A program made the position numbers and the translations under genes. The notes beneath the pieces were generated by a model. That model was not told the origin of the DNA. It was given only the letters and a program-made list of their open reading frames with translations, and ran no database searches. From contig NZ_CP080269.1 of NCBI RefSeq assembly GCF_019431355.1, positions 3,034,501-3,098,500 of the forward strand: a DNA stretch of 64,000 nucleotides, in the 5' to 3' direction. This DNA comes from Paenibacillus sp. R14(2021) (GTDB lineage Bacteria; Bacillota; Bacilli; Paenibacillales; Paenibacillaceae). Shown here in pieces: positions 7,414-17,104 of this stretch (position 1 is the first letter of the stretch; each line of letters opens with the position of its first letter).

Positions 7414-8640
7414 ATGAATAATGTACTTGTTTTCAAACAGGAAAAGCAGTATAGGCGCTTATTTTGGGCAGGACTTATCAATGGAATCGGAGATCGATTC
7501 AGTCAAGTTGCAGTACTCAGTTTGTTATTATCGCTTACCGGTTCAGGTGTGGCGATTGGAATTACCTTTGCTGTTAGGCTAGTCCCTTACTTCATATTCG
7601 GTCCATTGGGAGGCATGTTGGCCGATCGCTTTTCAAAAAAAAGCATCATGATCCTAGCTGATCTACTCCGTATTCTATTTGCCTTATTACCTTTGTTAGT
7701 ACGAGAGGCTTCTGATGTTTGGATTATTTATGCGAGTTCATTTCTATTATCAGCGGGAGAAGCATTTTATGCGCCGGCAAGAATGTCTGCTATTCCGCAA
7801 ATCGTCCAAAAGGGAAGCTTATTACATGTAAACGGACTTGAGGAAGCCATGCTCGGGATCGTGTTAATCGGTGGTTCCCTTACTGGAAGCATGGTCGCTT
7901 CAACTGTGGGGGTCCATGCAACGTTTGTAATGAACGCTGTCTCATTTCTATTGTCAGCCATTCTTCTTGCTCGAATAACGATTCCAAGGCAAAGCATGGC
8001 TGATAATTTAAAACAATCGCCCAGTACATCCCCCTGGAAAGGCATGCGTGAGTTTCGAAAATTGATGTCGGGGTCTGCTTTCATTCGAGCCATGATCATC
8101 GTGTTCGTCCTATGGCCCATTGGTGATGGGATCTTTAACATTCTTATTAGCGTGTATGCCGTAGAGGTATTTAAGATGGGGGATATCGGTATAGGGATCC
8201 TATATGGGGCTCTTGGATTGGGACTTGTATTGGGTTCAGGAATTATAGGTAAATTTTCAACGAGTATGAAGGTTACTGCAATTTCTGCATTGTTACTGGA
8301 GGGGATTTTGAATATCATCATCAGCCAATCCAGCTATTTTATTATGGTTGTCCTATTCTTGACCCTAACAGCAAGCTGCGCTGCAATCGGGAACGCCTGT
8401 AATAGAACAATTCTGATGAACGAAATTCCTTCCCACTTTCAAGGTCAATTTTTTGGCATGCTAGCTACGCTGCAAAATACGATATTAGGTATCTCTATGT
8501 TTGTATCCGGTTTTCTGTTGGAAGTAATTACACCAAGGACATTAGGCTTTTCAGGTGGAATTCTATTCTCTTTCGTCGGGGTAGGGTTTGCATTTGTATG
8601 CTACAAAACCCTTCAGAACAAAGGTGCACAGCACTTATAG
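7414..8640 (+). CDS. MFS transporter (drug-efflux-like)
   Basis: 408 residues with about twelve hydrophobic segments in two halves. After the first segments comes GPLGGMLADRFSKKSIMI, the MFS loop 2-3 signature (G-ADR-.KK). The EntS/macrolide-efflux-like branch fits the start (YRRLFWAGLINGIGDRFSQVAV). Members expel drugs, siderophores or dyes with the proton gradient; the substrate is unknown. The ATG follows AAGGGGGGC. The gene is clearly AT-richer than the housekeeping genes and is preceded by a dyad operator overlapping its promoter, so it is probably inducible. It stands alone, without its own regulator, in a patch that looks acquired. Confidence 0.85.
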   Translation: MNNVLVFKQEKQYRRLFWAGLINGIGDRFSQVAVLSLLLSLTGSGVAIGITFAVRLVPYFIFGPLGGMLADRFSKKSIMILADLLRILFALLPLLVREASDVWIIYASSFLLSAGEAFYAPARMSAIPQIVQKGSLLHVNGLEEAMLGIVLIGGSLTGSMVASTVGVHATFVMNAVSFLLSAILLARITIPRQSMADNLKQSPSTSPWKGMREFRKLMSGSAFIRAMIIVFVLWPIGDGIFNILISVYAVEVFKMGDIGIGILYGALGLGLVLGSGIIGKFSTSMKVTAISALLLEGILNIIISQSSYFIMVVLFLTLTASCAAIGNACNRTILMNEIPSHFQGQFFGMLATLQNTILGISMFVSGFLLEVITPRTLGFSGGILFSFVGVGFAFVCYKTLQNKGAQHL

Positions 8641-8690
8641 CAAACGTCGTGTAATTCAGTTGATCCGTCGGCGGTGCAGGCACGTCAAAA

Positions 8691-8940
8691 TCAGCGCCTG
8701 TAATCGTACGTGCGTATGATCGTCGACCCCACGAACGCTTCCAAAATAATGCCGCTATACACGACGGGATCGGTCGGCAGTTCGCCTCGAGCCACTTGCA
8801 TGGCTGATGCTTCCCTCAGCAGATTTGCTGGGGATTAGGATGGTAACGGTCGCTGTAAATTGAACACGGATCACGTCGACCGGCTGGACAACGTTCAAGC
8901 CGACCTGACCGAATGGCTGAGAATCGGATAAAGTAAACAA
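8691..8940 (-). pseudogene. Decayed gene fragment with a frameshift
   Basis: Two minus-strand frames join into one plausible product. The first runs FTLSDSQPFGQVGLNVVQPV then DVIRVQFTATVTILIPS; after a shift near 8813 the other continues QVARGELPTDPVVYSGIILE and ends FVGSTIIRTYDYRR-stop. Both halves look like beta-rich protein sequence, while the alternative frames are poor. The 5' end runs into the T-tract of the terminator at 8943, so the original start is lost. I do not recognise the family. Confidence 0.4.
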
Positions 8941-8942
8941 AA

Positions 8943-8966
8943 ACAGGTCCCCGAGAGGACCTGTTC
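8943..8966 (-). terminator. Terminator of the small membrane protein gene
   Basis: AACAGGTCC-CCGAGA-GGACCTGTT, followed on the minus strand by TTTGTTTACTTT. Confidence 0.75.
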
Positions 8967-9000
8967 TATGCTTGCTTGCACCATCGCTATGAAAAGGGTA

Positions 9001-9288
9001 TTAATACGTGCTATCCGAAATCGCCGAACCGATCGCAGCGAAGATAAAGAGCGCGATGATTGCATATAGAACGCCAACAATCAGAATAAGGAGCAGGCTG
9101 GCACGGCTATAATTGCGAAGGTTTTGATTCGCGCCGCCGCCAAAAGCCCATACGAGCAACAAAATAAGGTTGACAATCGGAATCATGAGAAGAAGCAACG
9201 TTCCGAGCCAAGATTTAACGCTCTTTACTTCTGTGCCGTTTAGTACTACGGGTACTTGCGAGAACTGTGACTGTGTTGGTGTTTGCAA
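9001..9288 (-). CDS. Small conserved membrane protein with two segments
   Basis: 95 residues, TTG start about 10 nt after GGGGAG. A polar Gln/Thr/Ser-rich head of about 22 residues is followed by VKSWLGTLLLLMIPIVNLIL (membrane segment 1), a short WAFGGGANQNLRNYSRAS loop, and a second segment (LLLILIVGVLYAIIALFIF). The pattern K-W-LL-IP-VN-I---VWAF-G-N-N--N--RA recurs in uncharacterised Firmicute membrane proteins I have seen, but I know no function. Monocistronic, with its own terminator. Confidence 0.7.
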   Translation of the reverse strand: MQTPTQSQFSQVPVVLNGTEVKSVKSWLGTLLLLMIPIVNLILLLVWAFGGGANQNLRNYSRASLLLILIVGVLYAIIALFIFAAIGSAISDSTY

Positions 9289-9665
9289 AAACGAACACTC
9301 CCCTAAATATATATTTATAGTATAAAGGCTTATGCCCTAACTATCGAACTCCGTCTATGACATATTAAAACATTCAACAATTTTATACTTCTAACGTATA
9401 TTCCATCCTAATTTATTCCAAACCGATGGGAACCTTATAAATTTAACATAATTAGTTTTCTTTAACAAAGATTATTTTATTGTTAATTGACATCGCTTTA
9501 TCTGGGTCATCGACTGGACCCGCCGACGTCGACCTCGAGTCGCTGTCTATCGCTCGCACAGTTGATTCTGTGCATCAAACGAAAAAAAATGATACTATGG
9601 ATGATGGATAAAGGACTTTGCTATAGCTTTTATCGTTTTTATATATTGCAACAAGAGGAGATCAT
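9289..9665. other. AT-rich intergenic region before dus
   Basis: Divergent promoter region between the small membrane protein gene and dus. No element beyond the two ribosome binding sites could be assigned; the short open frame across it has no coding character. Confidence 0.5.
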
Positions 9666-10640
9666 ATGAGTAACGAACAAAATTTTTGGCTTGATTTGCC
9701 AAAGCCGTTTTTTATATTAGCACCAATGGAAGATGTCACAGATGTTGTATTTCGTCACGTCGTTAGTACAGCTGCAAAGCCCGACGTGTTTTTCACAGAA
9801 TTCACAAGTACAGATAGTTATTGTAACCCTGCAGGAATACACAGTACGCGTGGCCGGTTAACGTTCACAGAAGATGAGCAACCGATCGTCGCTCATCTTT
9901 GGGGCAATAAACCTGCATTTTTTGAACAGATGAGTAGGGATATGAAAAAACTTGGTTTTCGTGGTATCGATATAAACATGGGATGCCCTGTACAAAACGT
10001 CGCATCCAATGGAAAAGGGGCTGGATTAATACAACATCCTGAAGTTGCGGCCGAAATTATTCGTGCAGCAAAAACAGGGGGATTGCCGGTTAGTGTTAAA
10101 ACAAGATTGGGTTACTTTGAAATTGACGAGTGGCGCGATTGGTTAGGACATATATTGAAACAAGATATAGCGAATCTTTCCATTCACCTTCGTACAAAAA
10201 AAGAGATGAGTAAAGTAGATGCACACTGGGAACTCATCCCTGAAATAAAAAAATTACGCGATGAAATTGCACCAAATACGTTGTTAACCATTAATGGAGA
10301 TATTCCTGACCGCGCAACAGGATTGAAATTAGTAGAGCAATACGGCGTTGATGGTGTCATGATTGGCCGCGGCATTTTCACCAATCCTTTTGCTTTTGAA
10401 AAAGAACCTAAAGAACATGGCGCGAAGGACTTTCTCCATTTACTGCTTTTACAGTTGGATCTTCACGAAAAATATTCCAAGGAAAACGAACCACGTCCAT
10501 TTAAACCCCTTCTTCGCTTTTTCAAAATCTATGTTCGAGGTTTTAGAGGCGCAGGCGAGCTAAGAAACCAATTAATGGATACCACGTCAATAGATGAAGT
10601 ACGTCGTTTAGTAAAACCTGTCTTAGAAGAATTAGAATGA
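9666..10640 (+). CDS. tRNA-dihydrouridine synthase (Dus family)
   Basis: 324 residues, ATG after AGAGGAGATCAT. An FMN-binding TIM barrel: [12 protein letters not shown] start (19-30), [10 protein letters not shown] with catalytic Cys107, SVKTRLGY with Lys145, then INGDI and [15 protein letters not shown] toward the phosphate-binding end. Dus enzymes use NADPH/FMN to reduce uridine in the D-loop of tRNA. Its codon use and base composition are strikingly AT-rich against the groEL block next door. That suggests recent transfer from a low-GC Firmicute, and a second core Dus probably exists elsewhere in the genome. It ends at a hairpin shared with groEL. Confidence 0.9.
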   Translation: MSNEQNFWLDLPKPFFILAPMEDVTDVVFRHVVSTAAKPDVFFTEFTSTDSYCNPAGIHSTRGRLTFTEDEQPIVAHLWGNKPAFFEQMSRDMKKLGFRGIDINMGCPVQNVASNGKGAGLIQHPEVAAEIIRAAKTGGLPVSVKTRLGYFEIDEWRDWLGHILKQDIANLSIHLRTKKEMSKVDAHWELIPEIKKLRDEIAPNTLLTINGDIPDRATGLKLVEQYGVDGVMIGRGIFTNPFAFEKEPKEHGAKDFLHLLLLQLDLHEKYSKENEPRPFKPLLRFFKIYVRGFRGAGELRNQLMDTTSIDEVRRLVKPVLEELE

Positions 10641-10685
10641 ATATCGACCTGTGCATGATTAAAAAGACTTGCTGTGAAAAAACAA

Positions 10686-10724
10686 GAGACCTCTCAAAAG
10701 TTCAATGAACTCTTGAAAGGTCTC
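10686..10724. terminator. Bidirectional terminator between dus and groEL
   Basis: GAGACCTCTCAAAAGTTC and GAACTCTTGAAAGGTCTC pair with two mismatches around AAT. T-rich tails follow on both strands (TCATTTTTG rightward, TTGTTTTTTC leftward). A weaker hairpin (10750-10772) lies nearer the groEL stop. Confidence 0.8.
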
Positions 10725-10797
10725 TCATTTTTGCACGATGTGGTCATGCAGTGTTTCTTCTTAAGGAAACACTTGATGCTATAAGCTTTTCAGCCTA

Positions 10798-12465
<1,668 letters not shown>

Positions 12466-12512
12466 TTAGGTACAAAAGCTTAACCATGTATGTGGAGCCA
12501 AAGCGCTGCGGC

Positions 12513-12794
12513 TTAGCCCAAGATCGCGTGGATGTCGCTTTCTTTCATAATCAAAAGCTCTTTGCCTTCGTATTTCACTTCAGTGCCTGCATATTTGGAG
12601 AACAATACGCGGTCGCCTTCTTTAACTTCAAGCGCAATGCGCACGCCGTCCTTAACCGCACCGCTGCCTACTGCGATTACTTTGCCTTCTTGCGGCTTTT
12701 CTTTCGCTGTGTCTGGCAGCAAAATGCCGCTTGCAGTCGTTTCTTCTTTCGCGATTGGTTCGATCAATACGCGTTCACCCAAAGGTCTGATCAT
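12513..12794 (-). CDS. groES: Co-chaperonin GroES (10 kDa)
   Basis: 93 residues beginning [20 protein letters not shown], with the mobile-loop region [18 protein letters not shown] and the ending [14 protein letters not shown]. The ATG follows GGAGGCTATTTTC; a longer reading frame upstream runs into the CIRCE element and is not used. GroES caps the GroEL ring. First gene of the groES-groEL operon. Confidence 0.98.
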   Translation of the reverse strand: MIRPLGERVLIEPIAKEETTASGILLPDTAKEKPQEGKVIAVGSGAVKDGVRIALEVKEGDRVLFSKYAGTEVKYEGKELLIMKESDIHAILG

Positions 12795-12832
12795 GAAAAT
12801 AGCCTCCTTTAAATAGTGGTGCTGCAATTTCG

Positions 12833-12859
12833 TTAGCACTCAATCACCTCAAGTGCTAA
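12833..12859 (-). promoter_or_regulatory. CIRCE operator (HrcA binding site)
   Basis: TTAGCACTC-N9-AAGTGCTAA matches the CIRCE consensus (TTAGCACTC-N9-GAGTGCTAA) at 17 of 18 arm positions. It lies between the promoter and groES, so HrcA repression with heat-shock release is expected. Confidence 0.95.
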
Positions 12860-12871
12860 TAACCATTTTTA

Positions 12872-12900
12872 ATAATACCGATTTCCCAGCCGAATTTCAA
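12872..12900 (-). promoter_or_regulatory. Sigma-A promoter of groES-groEL
   Basis: On the minus strand TTGAAA (complement of 12895-12900), a 17-bp spacer, then TATTAT (complement of 12872-12877), directly upstream of CIRCE. Confidence 0.85.
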
Positions 12901-12968
12901 GTCCTTGGTCATCGATTTCATAGGAATTTTACATGTCCGTCTCTAAGGCCGTTTTACGCGCAAAGAAA

Positions 12969-12991
12969 AAAGCCGGCTGTTCGCCGACTTT
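12969..12991 (-). terminator. Terminator of tatC
   Basis: On the minus strand AAAGTCGGC and GCCGGCTTT pair (9 bp, one G-T) followed by TTTCTTTG, immediately after the tatC stop. Confidence 0.8.
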
Positions 12992-12993
12992 GC

Positions 12994-13785
12994 TTACGTT
13001 CCATATTCTTCTTCCCATGCCTGATCGGCCCGAAGCTGTTTTCTATAGACGACACTTGAGAGAATGACGCTGATTTCATAAAGTAAAATGAGCGGCACCG
13101 CCACGAGGGAATCCGAGATGAAATCCGGCGGCGTGACGACGATTCCAACAATAATGAGGATAAAATACGCCAGCTTCCGCATCTTCTTCAGACGCGCAGG
13201 ATTCAGAATCCGAAGCTTCGTCAGAAACATAATGACGATTGGCAGCTCGAAGAGCAGGGAAATCGGAATGACGATATTGAACAGAAACGAGAAGTATTGA
13301 ATGACGCCGTACGTTTCGACAAGGTTCAAATGCTTCGCAACATCCGTCGTGAAATTAAACGCCATCGGAAACACAACGTAGTAAGAGAAAGCCAGCCCAA
13401 CCAGAAACATGAAGAGCACGAAGGGAACGAACAGCAGCGCCGCCTTCTGCTCCTTGACACCGAGTGCAGGCTTAACAAACGCCCACAGCTGGTAAGCCGT
13501 GACCGGAAGTGCAAATATCAGTGCGATCACAAGTGCAAATTTCATGTACATGCCGATTCCGTCCCACAAGGAAAAGGCATTCAGCTTCATCCCCTTGACC
13601 GGCTCTTGCGTAATCAAGTAATTGTACACCGGATCCGCGAACCAGAGACCGATGATCATGCCGATAACGAGCACGACCAGGATAATGATGATGCGCTTGC
13701 GCAATTCGCCGATATGATCGAACACCGTCATCATTTGATCACCGCGAATAGACTCCTTGGAGCCCGGTGCATCGTGTTCAGCCAC
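12994..13785 (-). CDS. tatC: Sec-independent protein translocase TatC
   Basis: 263 residues from a GTG start with TGAGG six bases upstream; a GTG four codons earlier has no suitable ribosome site. The chain opens with a cytoplasmic segment MTVFDHIGELRKRI, the family's first conserved motif, then six membrane helices including FVKPALGVKEQKAA and PPDFISDSLVAVP. TatC is the receptor that recognises twin-arginine signal peptides and, with TatA, exports folded proteins. It follows tatA with a 100-base gap containing a weak terminator, as in B. subtilis tatAyCy next to groESL. A poly-charged tail (RADQAWEEEYGT) ends the protein. Confidence 0.97.
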   Translation of the reverse strand: MAEHDAPGSKESIRGDQMMTVFDHIGELRKRIIIILVVLVIGMIIGLWFADPVYNYLITQEPVKGMKLNAFSLWDGIGMYMKFALVIALIFALPVTAYQLWAFVKPALGVKEQKAALLFVPFVLFMFLVGLAFSYYVVFPMAFNFTTDVAKHLNLVETYGVIQYFSFLFNIVIPISLLFELPIVIMFLTKLRILNPARLKKMRKLAYFILIIVGIVVTPPDFISDSLVAVPLILLYEISVILSSVVYRKQLRADQAWEEEYGT

Positions 13786-13874
13786 GCCTGTCCTCACCTC
13801 TCTTCCCGTGCATATCCTCTACCGCCACAATGCAGCTCATGCTGCACGCTTACGGCCCTGTAAAATTGAAAAAA

Positions 13875-13901
13875 GCGGGCCCCACTTACTCTGGGAGCCG
13901 C
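13875..13901 (-). terminator. Imperfect terminator between tatA and tatC
   Basis: On the minus strand GCGGCTCCC and GGGGCCCGC (two imperfect positions) are followed by TTTTTTC, overlapping the tatA stop. It probably attenuates rather than fully stops transcription into tatC. Confidence 0.6.
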
Positions 13902-14119
13902 TTGTTGTCGCCTTGATCTTCCGAACGGTTGACCTCAACCCGCTTTGCTTCCTTACGATCCCGGTCTTCGTCCTCCATGATGTCCTTCGCGCCTGCCTTG
14001 AATTCCTTCAGCGTGCGTCCGAATGCACGGCCAAGCTCAGGCAGCTTGTTAGGTCCGAATAACAGCAGCGCGACCAGCGCGATCAGCAGAAAACCTGTAA
14101 CGCCGATTCCACTAAACAT
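13886..14119 (-). CDS. tatA: Sec-independent protein translocase TatA
   Basis: 77 residues: a short N-terminus, one membrane helix (TGFLLIALVALLLFGPNKLP) with the FGP-KLPELGR hinge, an amphipathic helix AFGRTLKEFKAGAKDIM, and a charged tail. This is the TatA/E pattern of single-spanning subunits that assemble into the Tat export pore. ATG with an AGGAGGA ribosome site. First gene of the tatA-tatC pair. A TatB-type protein is not needed in this phylum. Confidence 0.95.
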   Translation of the reverse strand: MFSGIGVTGFLLIALVALLLFGPNKLPELGRAFGRTLKEFKAGAKDIMEDEDRDRKEAKRVEVNRSEDQGDNKRLPE

Positions 14120-14227
14120 AATTCATCCTCCTTCGTCAATTGAGCTTCCCTATCGCGAAAAATCTGCCGGAGCAGAAGAGTTCAGCCTATCTTTTGTATT
14201 TCAGCGCTGTTCCCGTCACTCGTCGAT

Positions 14228-15259
14228 TCAGCGAGTGATCAAACCGCCGTAACCCATAGCTACAATATCCGCTCTCGTAATGGTCTCGCCTGCGAGCACG
14301 CGGGGCAGCAGCACATTGAACGACGTATGCGGATCATGCATCACGCAGCCCGGCAATCCCATAATGGGCGTTCCGCCCAGATACCCCATTAGAAGCATGG
14401 AGCCTGGCAGCATCGGCGTTCCGTAGCTGACAATCTCGGCACCTGCATCTGCGATCGCAGCAGGCGTACGATCATCGGGATCTACAGACATTCCCCCAGT
14501 TACCACTATCATATCATAGGACTGATCGCGCAAATAGTGTATTTCCTTGACAATTGTTTGTCGCTCGTCCGGCGAGAAGCGCTGTTCCGCCACCTCTGAT
14601 CCAAGCGCTTCCACGATCCGTCTCACAGCCGGCCCGAATTTATCTTCGATCCGGCCGGAGAATACCTCGCCGCCTGTCGTCAGCAGGCCGATTCTGAATT
14701 TACGGAGCGGCTTCAGACTGAGCGGGCCCCGGCCTTCATGCTTCGACCTATAGTCGCTGACGAGCTTCTCCACGGCAATCACCTTGTCCTCCGGCACGAC
14801 AAGCGGAATGACGCGCGTGGCAGCAAGCTGTCCGCCGGGCATAACGACGGCATGCGTCTGCAGCGTCGCCAAAGCAATTTCGCCCAGCTCGTTAATGGCG
14901 TGAACGATCGACGGATCAATTACAGCCAGCGCAGGAACATCGAGCCCGGATTTCACAGCGACCTTGCCCTCATGCGGCTCTGACAGCAGAAGGCCGTCAT
15001 CAGCAAGTGCCTCTGCCATTCGCTTCGCAGCATCGTCTTCGTGCAGCTCATCCTCGCCAAGCTCCAAAATATAAATATGCTCCTTGCCGATATCAAGGAG
15101 CTTCGGAATATCGCTTTCCACGATAACGTGGCCTTTCTTGAACAGCCTTCCTTTAAACGTACCCGGAAGGATCTGCGTTAAATCATGTGCCAGCACAAGG
15201 CCAACTGCTTCCTGTACCGGCACTTCCTTGAACACGGTTCCCAGCTTCGAATCTTTCAT
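14228..15259 (-). CDS. Molybdopterin-binding protein (MoeA-like, MoCF domain)
   Basis: 343 residues. The N-terminal part (PVQEAVGLVLAHDLTQILPG, then FKKGHVI) resembles MoeA's linker region. The C-terminal part (RIGLLTTGGEVFSGRIEDKF, MIVVTGGMSVDPDDRTP, GLPGCVMHDPHTSF) is the MoCF_biosynth fold that binds molybdopterin. It is shorter than true MoeA (about 400 residues). Such proteins are predicted to act in molybdenum cofactor insertion or sensing. Its ATG overlaps the stop of the upstream MoaB/Mog-like gene as ATGA, so the two are translationally coupled. This is the last gene of the leftward molybdenum cofactor group. Confidence 0.85.
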   Translation of the reverse strand: MKDSKLGTVFKEVPVQEAVGLVLAHDLTQILPGTFKGRLFKKGHVIVESDIPKLLDIGKEHIYILELGEDELHEDDAAKRMAEALADDGLLLSEPHEGKVAVKSGLDVPALAVIDPSIVHAINELGEIALATLQTHAVVMPGGQLAATRVIPLVVPEDKVIAVEKLVSDYRSKHEGRGPLSLKPLRKFRIGLLTTGGEVFSGRIEDKFGPAVRRIVEALGSEVAEQRFSPDERQTIVKEIHYLRDQSYDMIVVTGGMSVDPDDRTPAAIADAGAEIVSYGTPMLPGSMLLMGYLGGTPIMGLPGCVMHDPHTSFNVLLPRVLAGETITRADIVAMGYGGLITR

Positions 15260-15750
15260 TCCGCATGCTCTCCTGTCCGGCCGGATAAAATGTTGAGCGC
15301 GTGCGGCAGCTGGTCCATAATCGCCATCAGATTCTCATGAACGCCCTTGGGACTTCCCGGCAAATTGATAATGAGCGAGCGTCCGCGAATGCCGCAAATG
15401 CCGCGGGACAGCATGGCCTTGCGCGTTCGCTGCATGGCGCCCATGCGCATCGCTTCGGCAAGGCCCGGCACGAGGCGGTCGATAACCTTCAGCGTCGCCT
15501 CCGGCGTCAAATCGCGGGGGGCCAGTCCCGTTCCGCCTGTCGTTATGACGAGATCGGCTTGATAATAGTCCGTCATTTCAATAAGAGCCGCCATAATTTC
15601 GTCCTGTTCGTCAGGTACAATCCGATAATCGACAATTTCACCGCTGAGTTCCTCCTCAACCAGCTCACGGATAACTTGAGCGCTCGTATCTTCACGCTCG
15701 CCGCGCGAGCCTTTGTCACTGGCCGTCAATAGCGCCACTTTCCACCGCAT
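15256..15750 (-). CDS. moaB: MoaB/Mog family molybdopterin adenylyltransferase
   Basis: 164 residues. Motifs are LLTASDKGSRGEREDTS (8-24), VITTGGTGLAPRDLTPEAT (68-86, the molybdopterin-binding loop), and LIINLPGSPKGVHENL near the C-terminus. Enzymes of the family activate molybdopterin by adenylation before metal insertion; MoaB and Mog differ little and the choice between them is uncertain. It overlaps the MoeA-like gene and lies 56 bases after moaC. In B. subtilis this place is occupied by rex, so the gene is part of a rearranged segment. Confidence 0.88.
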   Translation of the reverse strand: MRWKVALLTASDKGSRGEREDTSAQVIRELVEEELSGEIVDYRIVPDEQDEIMAALIEMTDYYQADLVITTGGTGLAPRDLTPEATLKVIDRLVPGLAEAMRMGAMQRTRKAMLSRGICGIRGRSLIINLPGSPKGVHENLMAIMDQLPHALNILSGRTGEHAE

Positions 15751-15806
15751 GCGCTTCTCCCCCGATCACATCTATTATGAAAGATTGGTCTCGTACAGCA
15801 TGAAAT

Positions 15807-16283
15807 TTAAATGCCATTAACGGAATAATCGCCGTTCTTCCCGCCGCTCTTGGCTGTCAGGAGCGTAGGGCCGATGATCATGTCCTTCTGCAGCGCCTTG
15901 CACATATCGTACACCGTCAACGCCGCCGCGGATACAGCCGTCAGTGCTTCCATCTCTACGCCGGTCTTGCCCGTCGTCTTGACGGTTCCTTCTATGTAAA
16001 GTTCATTCTTTCCATTATCGCCGAAAACCAGATTAATCCCGGTCAGCGGAAGCGGATGGCACATCGGAATCCAGTTCGACGTATTCTTCGCCGCCATGAT
16101 GCCGGCCACCTGCGCGACGGCAAGCACATCGCCTTTGCCGATCGTTCCGGCCTTGATGCGGGCAAGCGTTTCTTCCGCCATCGTTACGGTCGTCCGCGCT
16201 ACTGCGATGCGTGCCGTTATTTCCTTATCCGACACGTCCACCATGCGCGCCCGGCCTTGATCGTTAAAATGCGTCAGATCCAT
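15807..16283 (-). CDS. moaC: Cyclic pyranopterin monophosphate synthase MoaC
   Basis: 158 residues from the ATG preceded by GAGGAGGCGTGCAGC; the longer open frame upstream lies inside the cyclo-ligase gene. The family blocks are present: [15 protein letters not shown] (15-29), [19 protein letters not shown] (64-82) with the MCHPLPL active-site strand, and [15 protein letters not shown]. MoaC acts with MoaA to turn GTP into cyclic pyranopterin monophosphate, the first step of molybdenum cofactor synthesis. It overlaps the upstream gene by 20 bases. Its place beside a ydiF-type ABC protein and tatAC matches the B. subtilis ydi region. Confidence 0.96.
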   Translation of the reverse strand: MDLTHFNDQGRARMVDVSDKEITARIAVARTTVTMAEETLARIKAGTIGKGDVLAVAQVAGIMAAKNTSNWIPMCHPLPLTGINLVFGDNGKNELYIEGTVKTTGKTGVEMEALTAVSAAALTVYDMCKALQKDMIIGPTLLTAKSGGKNGDYSVNGI

Positions 16284-16902
16284 GCTGCACGCCTCCTCTG
16301 TATCCTTCTTCCGTAATAACCGCATGCATACGAGCGTCATGCTCGTCCATCGGTACCGCTGCAACCGCCTGTGTCTCGAAGCCGAGACCGATCCAGTGCG
16401 GCATTGCGCGCCCCGACTCGCCGGCAAGCCGCTTCAGCCGGTCATGAAACCGGTCGTAATAGCCGCCGCCGTAGCCGAGTCTTCCCCCATGCCGATCGAA
16501 AGCCAGCCCCGGCACAAAGACGACATCCGGAATAAAAGCAGGCGGACAACGTTCAGCCGATTCAGGATGCGGTTCCCGGATGCCGTACGCACCGGGGGAG
16601 AGCTCATCCCATGCCCGAACGACATGCAGCGTCATGGAGCGGTCGCTTCGGATGCAGCGCGGCATAATTACCGTCACTCCCGTTCGCCAGCACCATTCGA
16701 TGAGCAGCGTTGTATCCAGCTCAGAGCGAAACGGCACATAGGCCATGACGCTGCGAATCGGCGAATCGCCTTGTTCCCGAATCCAGTCAACAGCCTTCTG
16801 GCAGGCCGTGTCGGACCATGCCATCCTGAAGTGCTCCGGCAGGCCGTCACGCTTCCTGATCGCAGCATGCCGCGCCGTCGTCTTCTCTTCCGACAGATTC
16901 AT
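16264..16902 (-). CDS. 5-formyltetrahydrofolate cyclo-ligase
   Basis: 212 residues. The C-terminal signature [14 protein letters not shown] (139-152), preceded by [11 protein letters not shown], is diagnostic for the family, and an N-terminal RKRDG segment fits the ATP/folate site. The enzyme converts 5-formyl-THF to 5,10-methenyl-THF using ATP, keeping folate usable. The ATG follows GGGGA. It is the first gene of a leftward run with moaC, moaB and the MoeA-like gene, overlapping moaC by 20 bases; the functional link to molybdopterin is not obvious. It is divergent from the ABC-F gene. Confidence 0.93.
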   Translation of the reverse strand: MNLSEEKTTARHAAIRKRDGLPEHFRMAWSDTACQKAVDWIREQGDSPIRSVMAYVPFRSELDTTLLIEWCWRTGVTVIMPRCIRSDRSMTLHVVRAWDELSPGAYGIREPHPESAERCPPAFIPDVVFVPGLAFDRHGGRLGYGGGYYDRFHDRLKRLAGESGRAMPHWIGLGFETQAVAAVPMDEHDARMHAVITEEGYRGGVQHGSDAF

Positions 16903-17104
16903 CCCATTCCCCGCTTTACCGCTTGATTGCCCCGATGCCAGTTCCGCTTGTAGTTGTTATTTAGTTTACCACTGTTGCCCAGATTTCGCCAATAAGCCGG
17001 CATTCGATTCCTGCTGCCGAATAGGCGCGGCATATCGCGTTCAAGCACGATTTCATGTAAACTGGTACAAAGGCATTTTCTTAAGGTTGGAGGTAACAAG
17101 AACC

